Assembly (NCBI GenBank): GCA_902518355.1
Contig: CABYFY010000004.1
Location: 1-64,000 of the forward strand
Reading direction: 5' to 3'
DNA: 64,000 bases
From: an uncultured Bacteroidota bacterium
GTDB lineage: Bacteria > Bacteroidota > Bacteroidia > Flavobacteriales > Flavobacteriaceae
Below, in pieces: positions 34,207-41,449 of this stretch; the first letter of the stretch is position 1; each line of letters begins with the position of its first letter. A program made the position numbers and the translations under genes. Below the pieces are notes generated by a model, which did not search any database, was not told the origin of the DNA, and saw only the letters and a list, made by a program, of their open reading frames with translations.

Positions 34207-34958
34207 TTTATTCTTATAAATCTATTATCTGATTTTAATTTAAGTGTATCGTACTTTTTAAAATAATCAATTAAGATATCCCTCATTTTGTAGTTAATAT
34301 CAGTAGTTTTAGTTGTTTCTGCAAGAAAATACATTTTATCACCACCCTCCAGTAAGTAGTCTGTTGTAGCTACATAATATTTTTTTTCATTTTCGATACT
34401 AACACCGTTAATTTTAACCTCATTTACAGAGTAATCATTATTTAAAGTTATTTGTAAACCACTTATTGGATGTTGTAGTTTTACTTTTCTTAGATAATCA
34501 ATCATTTTAATTATTGATAATCCATTTAGTTCCAAAACAACTATACTGTTTTCAAAAGGCATTAACTCAAATGCCGTTTTTTCACTGATATTTCCTTTAG
34601 ATATAATTGAACGAATTCCACCATTATTTAACAGTACGATATCAATATTTTCTCCTGACATCTTATTAAAAACTGGATTTGACATTTCATAAGTAGCATC
34701 AGCAAACATATTACTTAAAGTACTATTAAGTTCTCCATCATTTTTCTTATAAGTTTCAGGTGAATATGAAATCGGAGTATTCATTAGGGACTCCTCTAAA
34801 TTCTTTTTGAATGGTTGGTAATATTTAACAATAGATGAGTCACTCAAAACCTGTTGATTTATCTCAATATTATAACCATACTTTTGCTGATTTGATTCAG
34901 TTTTACAAGCAACTAATACAAAGCAAAATGATAATATGGATAGGTAAAAAACTCTCAT
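34203..34958 (-). CDS. 5'-nucleotidase C-terminal domain lipoprotein
   Basis: A 251-residue lipoprotein (signal MRVFYLSILSFCFVLVAC). It carries the 5'-nucleotidase C-terminal domain, with LNNGGIRSIISKGNISEKTAFELMPF and TTDYLLEGGDKMYFL matching the substrate-binding half. The start at 34958 is chosen because it gives a proper lipoprotein signal ten bases after a TAACTTTG box; an earlier ATG would add 16 poorly fitting residues. Together with the downstream metallophosphatase it probably forms one periplasmic 5'-nucleotidase. Confidence 0.83.
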   Translation of the reverse strand: MRVFYLSILSFCFVLVACKTESNQQKYGYNIEINQQVLSDSSIVKYYQPFKKNLEESLMNTPISYSPETYKKNDGELNSTLSNMFADATYEMSNPVFNKMSGENIDIVLLNNGGIRSIISKGNISEKTAFELMPFENSIVVLELNGLSIIKMIDYLRKVKLQHPISGLQITLNNDYSVNEVKINGVSIENEKKYYVATTDYLLEGGDKMYFLAETTKTTDINYKMRDILIDYFKKYDTLKLKSDNRFIRIK

Positions 34959-34967
34959 ATTGAAAAA

Positions 34968-34975
34968 CAAAGTTA
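34968..34975 (-). promoter_or_regulatory. -7 box for the split 5'-nucleotidase pair
   Basis: The minus strand reads TAACTTTG, nine bases upstream of the lipoprotein start codon. Confidence 0.5.
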
Positions 34976-34982
34976 AATTAGT

Positions 34983-34990
34983 TATTTTTG
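34983..34990 (+). promoter_or_regulatory. -7 box for the DUF6913 gene
   Basis: TATTTTTG ends 18 bases before the start codon and lies back-to-back with the divergent nucleotidase promoter. Confidence 0.5.
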
Positions 34991-35008
34991 TTTTAACTTC
35001 ATCCAACT

Positions 35009-35530
35009 ATGTTTATAAAATTCTTCAAAGACAGATCCAATAAAAAATTTATAAATAAAGCATTAGAAAGCAGATCAAGTTCGGTAAGTGATAGTAAAAT
35101 TCAGACTGTAGGAATAATTTTGAATATAGGGGAATTCAAAGACTATGATAAGTTAAGATTGATATTTCAAAATTATGGAGTAAATGAAAATAAAATCAAG
35201 TTCATAGCTTTTCTTTCAGAAAATGACACTAAACTCAATCATTGGGATTCATACTTTGAAAAAAAGGATTTTGGATGGAATGGATTGATAAATAATTTGG
35301 ATTTACAGGAGTTTATAGATACTGAGTTTGATGTACTAATTAGTTATTATAAGAGGGATAATCTAGAACTTAATTACGCGACAGCCTGCTCCAAAGCAAA
35401 TTTTAAGGTTGGATTATCCAATCATAATCAAAACCTGAATGATATTATTATAGAAATAAGTCCAAATTTCATCGATATATTTGGAAAAGAATTAAAAAAA
35501 TATTTAACTGGATTAAAGAAGATTGGTTAA
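35009..35530 (+). CDS. DUF6913-like protein of unknown function
   Basis: A 173-residue soluble protein with no signal peptide. It resembles a Flavobacteriia family I recall as DUF6913, which has no known function. Hydrophobic strands (VGIILNIGEF, IKFIAFLSEN, FDVLISYY) alternate with helices, suggesting an alpha/beta fold, and the start is basic. It lies between the 5'-nucleotidase pair and bamD, on the bamD strand, 51 bases upstream of the bamD start codon. Confidence 0.65.
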   Translation: MFIKFFKDRSNKKFINKALESRSSSVSDSKIQTVGIILNIGEFKDYDKLRLIFQNYGVNENKIKFIAFLSENDTKLNHWDSYFEKKDFGWNGLINNLDLQEFIDTEFDVLISYYKRDNLELNYATACSKANFKVGLSNHNQNLNDIIIEISPNFIDIFGKELKKYLTGLKKIG

Positions 35531-35558
35531 CTAAGTTTTATTATCCATAATAAATTCA

Positions 35559-35566
35559 TAATTTTG
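35559..35566 (+). promoter_or_regulatory. -7 box for bamD
   Basis: TAATTTTG fits TAnnTTTG and ends 15 bases before the chosen bamD start codon. Confidence 0.55.
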
Positions 35567-35581
35567 ACCACCGATTTACGC

Positions 35582-36367
35582 ATGAAAAAATTAATTTATT
35601 TCATATTTATATTATCCCTGATCTATAGCTGCGGTGAATATCAAAAGGCTCTAAATTCAGATGAGGTTGCTGTAAAATTTAATCTTGGTACAGAATTATA
35701 TGATGCTGAAAAATACTCAAAAGCATCTAGATTATTTGCGCAAATTTTACCACAATACAGAGGAAAACCTCAAGCTCAAAAGCTTACTTACATGCAAGCT
35801 ATGTGTTTTTACAACACCAAAGACTACAATAGTTCATCTTATCAAATGGAGAGATTTGTTAATTCATATCCAGATAGTGAAAAAGTTGAAGAAATGGCTT
35901 TTCTAGGGGCTAAAAGTTATTATTTAATGGCTCCTATTTATTCAAAAGATTCAGATGATACTAAAATTGCAATAGATAAATTACAATTGTTTATTAATGC
36001 TTTTCCTGACTCTGAATTCATTGAAGATGCAAACAATTTAATTTTTGAACTTGATTACAGGTTAGAATTAAAAGAGTTTAATATTGCCTTACAATATAAT
36101 GTGCTTACTGATTATCAGGCAGCTATCAAATCTTTTGAAAATTTTTTGATAGATTTTCCTGGTTCAGACTTAAGAGAAAAAGCAATGTACTACAGGTTTG
36201 ACTCTGCTTATAAACTAGCAATTAACAGTGTAGTAAGGAGACAAAAAGAAAGAATAGAAAACGCAGTTAGCTACTTCAATTCATTCATAAATAATTACAA
36301 AGAATCTGAATTTTTGGTAGAAATGGAGGCCAAAATGTCAGAATTAACAGAAATTAACAATACTTAA
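35582..36367 (+). CDS. bamD: Outer-membrane assembly lipoprotein BamD
   Basis: BamD works with BamA to insert beta-barrel proteins into the outer membrane. The start at 35582 gives the lipoprotein signal MKKLIYFIFILSLIYSC; an earlier ATG would add six residues. The mature protein is made of TPR helices: FNLGTELYDAEKYSKASRLFAQILP, AMCFYNTKDYNSSSYQMERFVNSYP and further repeats to about residue 245. Length 261 is typical. It heads the omega-coaBC-DUF4835 run. Confidence 0.92.
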   Translation: MKKLIYFIFILSLIYSCGEYQKALNSDEVAVKFNLGTELYDAEKYSKASRLFAQILPQYRGKPQAQKLTYMQAMCFYNTKDYNSSSYQMERFVNSYPDSEKVEEMAFLGAKSYYLMAPIYSKDSDDTKIAIDKLQLFINAFPDSEFIEDANNLIFELDYRLELKEFNIALQYNVLTDYQAAIKSFENFLIDFPGSDLREKAMYYRFDSAYKLAINSVVRRQKERIENAVSYFNSFINNYKESEFLVEMEAKMSELTEINNT

Positions 36368-36379
36368 TTACAAATAAAA

Positions 36380-36709
36380 ATGGATATCAAAAACACAAAT
36401 GCTGCTCAGACCACAAAAACATATAATCGTGATCAAATAGAAAACGAGACGCAGAATATTTATGAAGCTATTTCAATTATCTCAAAAAGAGCTGATCAAA
36501 TAAAAGGTGATGTCAAAAAAGAATTGATTGAAAAACTAGAAGAATTTGCAACTTTCAATGATAGTTTAGAAGAAATCTTTGAAAATAAAGAGCAAATTGA
36601 AGTTTCAAAGTTTTATGAAAGGTTACCTAAGCCACATGCAATTGCAATTCAAGAATGGTTAGATAACAAAGTATACCACAGAGATAGCAATGAAGAAATA
36701 GAGGAATAA
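36380..36709 (+). CDS. rpoZ: RNA polymerase omega subunit (Bacteroidota type)
   Basis: A 109-residue protein matching the divergent omega family of Bacteroidota, which stabilises the RNA polymerase beta-prime subunit. The central helix ETQNIYEAISIISKRADQI resembles the omega core. The position between bamD and coaBC is conserved in flavobacteria as I recall. It begins 13 bases after bamD and stops one base before coaBC. Confidence 0.82.
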   Translation: MDIKNTNAAQTTKTYNRDQIENETQNIYEAISIISKRADQIKGDVKKELIEKLEEFATFNDSLEEIFENKEQIEVSKFYERLPKPHAIAIQEWLDNKVYHRDSNEEIEE

Positions 36710-36710
36710 A

Positions 36711-37913
36711 ATGTCTATTTTAAGTGGTAAAAAAGTACTTCTAGGAATTTCAGGTGGTATTGCTGCTTATAAAACCCCAAATTTAGTTAGATGTCTTATT
36801 AAAAAAGGCGCAGAGGTAAAGGTCGTCATGACTGACTCCGCAAAAGACTTTGTAACACCTCTTTCTCTTTCTACAGTTTCAAAAAACCCTGTTCATTCTT
36901 CCTTCAAATCAGATGATGAAAACGGTGTTTGGAATAATCACGTAGAGTTAGGACTATGGGCTGATTTTATGCTCATATGTCCAGCCACTGCCAATACTAT
37001 GTTTAAAATGGCTAATGGTAACTGTGATAATCTTCTTCTTGGAGTTTATTTATCGTGTAAGTCTGAAACCTTTTTTGCACCAGCAATGGATTTAGATATG
37101 TATAAGCATCAATCTACAAAGGAGTCCATAAATAAACTTATTTCATTCGGAAACATACTTATTCCACCTGTACACGGAGAACTTGCAAGTGGACTTTCAG
37201 GTGAAGGTAGATTGCCAGAACCTTATGAAATTGTAGATTTTATTGAGAAACATTACTCTAAAAATTTACCACTTGCAGGAAAAAAAGTTTTAATTTCTGC
37301 TGGACCAACAATCGAAGAGTTAGACCCAGTAAGATACATTTCTAATCATTCATCAGGAAAAATGGGTTATTCGCTGGCTGAGACAGCTTTAAGCTTAGGG
37401 GCTGAGGTTAAATTAATTAGTGGACCAACAAACCAATCTATTTCTTCAGAAAATATTAAGATTGTTCATATTAAAAGTGGAAAAGAACTAAATGAAGCAA
37501 TACTTAATGACTACAATAACTCAGATATTGTTATTATGGCAGCAGCAGTCAGTGATTATAAACCGATTGAATTTTCTGAAAAAAAGATTAAAAAAGACAA
37601 TAATGAATTAAATATCAAGTTTGAAAAGACAACTGATATTTTATTTGAATTAGGTCAAAATAAAAAAAATCAGATTTTAGTTGGTTTTGCACTAGAAAAT
37701 AATAATGAGCTTTCAAATGCAATAAATAAATTAGAAAAGAAAAATTTAGATTTGATAGTGTTAAATTCGTTAAATGATGAGGGTGCTGGTTTTGGTTATG
37801 ATACAAATAAAATCACAGTAGTTGATTGTTCAGGCAATGTTACTCCTTACAAGCTCAAAAAAAAGAATGAAGTAGCCGACGATGTTTTTAAACATATAAT
37901 TGAATTAATGTGA
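36711..37913 (+). CDS. coaBC: Phosphopantothenoylcysteine decarboxylase/synthetase
   Basis: CoaBC makes 4'-phosphopantetheine in coenzyme A synthesis. The decarboxylase half starts KKVLLGISGGIAAYKTPNLVR and has CPATANTMFKMANGNCDNLL and PAMDLDMY. The ligase half has KKVLISAGPTIEELDPVRYISNHSSGKMGYSLAE (from about residue 196) and IVIMAAAVSDYKP. Length 400 is standard. The last bases form a GTGA overlap with the DUF4835 gene. Confidence 0.96.
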   Translation: MSILSGKKVLLGISGGIAAYKTPNLVRCLIKKGAEVKVVMTDSAKDFVTPLSLSTVSKNPVHSSFKSDDENGVWNNHVELGLWADFMLICPATANTMFKMANGNCDNLLLGVYLSCKSETFFAPAMDLDMYKHQSTKESINKLISFGNILIPPVHGELASGLSGEGRLPEPYEIVDFIEKHYSKNLPLAGKKVLISAGPTIEELDPVRYISNHSSGKMGYSLAETALSLGAEVKLISGPTNQSISSENIKIVHIKSGKELNEAILNDYNNSDIVIMAAAVSDYKPIEFSEKKIKKDNNELNIKFEKTTDILFELGQNKKNQILVGFALENNNELSNAINKLEKKNLDLIVLNSLNDEGAGFGYDTNKITVVDCSGNVTPYKLKKKNEVADDVFKHIIELM

Positions 37914-38797
37914 AGAATTTTTATTTAATATTTTTTTTATTGTTGTCAAACATTTTTGTTTCACAAGAATTAAACTGTGAAGTGGTTGTTGAGGCTCGTC
38001 AAACTGGCAATGAGAATCTTCAGGTTTTTAAAACATTACAGACACAACTTACAGAATTTATTAATAGTACCAGTTGGACAAATAAAGTTGTACGACAGAA
38101 TGAAAAAATTGATTGTACAATGTTTATTAATATAAGCTCATATGAAAATGATGTTTTTCAGGGAACCCTTCAGATACAATCATCAAGACCAATATTTAAT
38201 TCCTCATACAATTCACCAACTTATAATTTTAATGACAGGAATTTCACTTTTAATTATCAAGAATTCCAAAATTTTACTTTTAACGAAAATCAGTTTGAAA
38301 ATAATTTAGTTTCTGTTATTGCTTTTCACATTTATGTAATTCTTGGAATTGATGCAGATACTTTTAAGTTGAATTCTGGTACATCTTTTTTTGAACAAGC
38401 TCAAAAAATCCTTGATTTTTCACAACAGAAAGGTTTTAGAGGCTGGGGGCCAGGCGATGGCCTGCAGTCTAGATACTATTTAATCGATAATATTTTATCA
38501 ACAACTTTCAAGGAATTTAGAAGCGTAATGTATGATTATCATATAAAAGGTTTGGATATTATGGTCAATGAAACTAAAGCAGGAAAGGAAGCTGTTGCTA
38601 AATCGTTAATGATGCTTGATCAAATGAATAGAAGAAGACCAAATTCCTATATTTTGAGAGTTTTTTTTGACACCAAAGCAAATGAAATTCTTGATGTTTT
38701 TAGTGGAGGCCCAAAAGTTCCTGTAACTAATCTAATATCAACTCTATCTAAAATTGCCCCAAATCATTCTGATAAGTGGAGAAATATTAGTTTTTAA
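37910..38797 (+). CDS. DUF4835-family exported protein
   Basis: A 295-residue protein with a signal peptide (ending NIFVSQ) and the DUF4835 pattern ELNCEVVVEARQTGNENLQVFKTLQ and CTMFINISSYENDVFQGTLQIQSSRPIFNSSY. The function is unknown; members sit beside coaBC and recN in flavobacteria as I recall. The start codon is GTG and overlaps the coaBC stop. Confidence 0.82.
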   Translation: MKNFYLIFFLLLSNIFVSQELNCEVVVEARQTGNENLQVFKTLQTQLTEFINSTSWTNKVVRQNEKIDCTMFINISSYENDVFQGTLQIQSSRPIFNSSYNSPTYNFNDRNFTFNYQEFQNFTFNENQFENNLVSVIAFHIYVILGIDADTFKLNSGTSFFEQAQKILDFSQQKGFRGWGPGDGLQSRYYLIDNILSTTFKEFRSVMYDYHIKGLDIMVNETKAGKEAVAKSLMMLDQMNRRRPNSYILRVFFDTKANEILDVFSGGPKVPVTNLISTLSKIAPNHSDKWRNISF

Positions 38798-38837
38798 TAA
38801 AAAACAATTTTATTTTTAGTAACTATATTTACTAAAA

Positions 38838-40490
38838 TTGCTCAAGAATCTATCCATAAAAAATTACTTGTTAATCGATGATTTATCAGTATCGTTTAAT
38901 AATGGTTTTACCGTTATTACTGGTGAAACTGGTGCAGGAAAATCGATTCTTGTAGGTGGTATTTCTTTAATTCTGGGTAAACGAGCTGATTTATCTGTCA
39001 ATAGAGATAAATCCAAAAAGTGTATAATCGAGGGAGTCTTTGATATTGGATCATTTGATTTAAAATCTGTATTTGATGAAAATGGATTAGATTATGACAC
39101 TGAAACTATTTTAAGAAGAGAAATATCAGTTTCAGGTAAATCCAGGGCATTCATTAATGATAGCCCTGTTAACCTCAGTCAATTATCTTTAATTGGTTCT
39201 AAAATAATTGACATTCATTCGCAACATCAAAATATTGAAGTGTTAACTAGTAAATTTCAATTTGAACTACTTGATTTAATATCAAAAAATAAGGACAGAG
39301 TTTTAAATTACACTGAAATATTTGAGGAATATCGGACTAATTCAAATAAACTTAATGAACTAAAAAATAAGAAGCAAAGCCTTATACAGTCTATTGACTA
39401 CAATAAATTTATACTGGATGAGATTGACAGAGCTGATATACTTAATGAAGATTTGGAAAAGCTTGAAAATATGCAAAATTCACTATCAAATTTTGAAGAA
39501 ATTTCAAGTGAATTAAGTTTGGGTTCACAAATCATCTCTGAAGAAAATATTGGATTGATTTCTAATTTATTAAAATTGAAAAATTCTATTGATAAAGTAT
39601 CAAAGAATTCAGAAAAATTCAAATCAATATCAAAGAGGTTGGATGCGATTAAAATTGAACTGGAAGATATTGTCCATGAAATTGATTATTTCTTAGATTC
39701 ATTTGAACAAAGTCCAGAAAACTTAAGTAGGGTGATTGATAAAATTGACTTAATTAATAATTTATTGAGAAAACATTCCTTGCACTCAATTGATGAGTTG
39801 TCAGAATTTAGAGATAATCTTGCAAAAAAAGTTGATACTACGGAAAATATTGATAATGAAATTCAGAAAACTAAAACAAATTGTGATGAATTGAAAAATA
39901 GGCTTGATAGTATTGCTCTAGAAATTCATAATAATAGAAAATTGGTAATACCTGATTTGACTAAAGAAATTGAAAATATATTACACGAATTAGGAATGAA
40001 TAATAGTAAGTTTAAAATCAATTTACTTTTTTCCGATGAACTCTACTCAAATGGAAGGGATACAATCGAATTTGAATTTCTTGCTAATAAAGGTTATGAA
40101 TTTAAAAAAATTAAAGAAGCGGCTTCAGGCGGAGAAATGTCAAGAATAATGCTAGCAATAAAATCGATCATGGCTAAATATAAAAAGTTGCCTTCGATTA
40201 TTTTTGATGAAATAGATACAGGGGTTTCTGGTGAAATATCAAAAAAAATGGGTTTTATTATGAAAGATTTAGGCGAAAAGATTCAAACTTTTTCGATTAC
40301 TCATTTGCCTCAAATTGCAGCTATGGGTGAATCACATTTTAAAATATATAAATCAGATGTTGATGGTATTACAAAAACTATGATTTCTAGATTAAATGAA
40401 AATGATAGAATAATAGAAATTGCTAAGATGTTGGAAGGAAATAATGCATCAAAATCTGCCTACACACATGCTAAACAGTTACTTAATTAA
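38838..40490 (+). CDS. recN: DNA repair protein RecN
   Basis: An SMC-like ATPase that acts in double-strand break repair. LKNLSIKNYLLIDDLSVSF and the Walker A GETGAGKSILVGGI (about 33-46) lie at the start. A long coiled coil covers about residues 150-365. The C-terminal part has AASGGEMSRIMLAIKSI, IIFDEIDTGVSGE and ITHLPQIAAMG. The start codon is UUG; the family N-terminus matches exactly there. Length 550 is normal. Confidence 0.95.
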   Translation: MLKNLSIKNYLLIDDLSVSFNNGFTVITGETGAGKSILVGGISLILGKRADLSVNRDKSKKCIIEGVFDIGSFDLKSVFDENGLDYDTETILRREISVSGKSRAFINDSPVNLSQLSLIGSKIIDIHSQHQNIEVLTSKFQFELLDLISKNKDRVLNYTEIFEEYRTNSNKLNELKNKKQSLIQSIDYNKFILDEIDRADILNEDLEKLENMQNSLSNFEEISSELSLGSQIISEENIGLISNLLKLKNSIDKVSKNSEKFKSISKRLDAIKIELEDIVHEIDYFLDSFEQSPENLSRVIDKIDLINNLLRKHSLHSIDELSEFRDNLAKKVDTTENIDNEIQKTKTNCDELKNRLDSIALEIHNNRKLVIPDLTKEIENILHELGMNNSKFKINLLFSDELYSNGRDTIEFEFLANKGYEFKKIKEAASGGEMSRIMLAIKSIMAKYKKLPSIIFDEIDTGVSGEISKKMGFIMKDLGEKIQTFSITHLPQIAAMGESHFKIYKSDVDGITKTMISRLNENDRIIEIAKMLEGNNASKSAYTHAKQLLN

Positions 40491-40493
40491 TAT

Positions 40494-40501
40494 TATATTT
40501 G
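40494..40501 (+). promoter_or_regulatory. -7 box for fabI
   Basis: TATATTTG begins four bases after the recN stop codon and ends 19 bases before the fabI ATG. Confidence 0.6.
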
Positions 40502-40520
40502 CTTATCAAAAATTTTACAC

Positions 40521-41336
40521 ATGTCAAATAATCTGTTGAAAGGAAAAAAAGGAATTATATTTGGGGCACTCGATCCAAATTCAATCGCTTGGATTACTGC
40601 TGAGCGAGTATTTGAGGAAGGTGGCACCTTTGTTCTAACAAATGCTCCAGTTGCCATGAGAATGGGACAAATTAACGAACTTGCAAAGAAGACAAATTCC
40701 AAAGTTATTCCTGCTGATGCGACATCCCTAGAAGACTTAGAAAATCTAATTACCAAATCAATAGAAATTTTGGGAGGAAAATTAGATTTCGTGCTTCACT
40801 CGATTGGAATGTCAATAAATGTCAGAAAAGGTAAATCATATACTGATCAAAATTATGATTGGACACATAAAGGCTTAGATGTTTCAGCAATGTCTTTTCA
40901 TCGTGTTATGCAGACCCTTTACAAAAATGATGCAATGAATGAATGGGGTAGTATAGTAGCACTTTCGTATATGGCTGCTCAGCGAGTTTTTCCTGATTAT
41001 AATGATATGGCTGACAATAAAGCTTTTCTTGAAAGTGTTGCGAGAAGTTTTGGCTACTTTTTTGGAAAAGATAAAAAGGTTCGGGTTAACACTATTTCTC
41101 AATCTCCAACTCCAACTACAGCTGGAAAGGGAGTGAAAGGCTTTGACGGGTTTATTAAATATGCAGATAAAATGTCACCATTAGGAAATGCCACAGCATT
41201 GGATTGTGCTAATTATACAATTACCTTGTTTAGTGATCTTACAAAAAGAGTTACTCTTCAAAACCTTTACAATGATGGTGGATTTAGTAATATGGGAGTT
41301 AGTGATAGTATCATGGAAATTATTGATAATACATAA
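40521..41336 (+). CDS. fabI: Enoyl-ACP reductase (NADH)
   Basis: FabI reduces enoyl-ACP in the last step of each fatty acid elongation cycle. The 271 residues start GKKGIIFGALDPNSIAWITAERVFEEGG, the glycine-rich cofactor segment. The catalytic Tyr/Lys pair is in the SYMAAQRVFPDYNDMADNKAFLE region (spacing YxxxxxxK). KVRVNTISQSPTPTTAGKGVKG and SPLGNATALDCANYT follow. Length and order fit Bacteroidota FabI. Confidence 0.94.
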   Translation: MSNNLLKGKKGIIFGALDPNSIAWITAERVFEEGGTFVLTNAPVAMRMGQINELAKKTNSKVIPADATSLEDLENLITKSIEILGGKLDFVLHSIGMSINVRKGKSYTDQNYDWTHKGLDVSAMSFHRVMQTLYKNDAMNEWGSIVALSYMAAQRVFPDYNDMADNKAFLESVARSFGYFFGKDKKVRVNTISQSPTPTTAGKGVKGFDGFIKYADKMSPLGNATALDCANYTITLFSDLTKRVTLQNLYNDGGFSNMGVSDSIMEIIDNT

Positions 41337-41449
41337 ATCACACAAATTTTTTTTTAATTATTCAATATAAATTCAAATTATTTCAAATTATTTATAGGTA
41401 ATTAATTGTTTTTTAATACTTTAGGATTTCATTCAAAAAAATCATAAGT

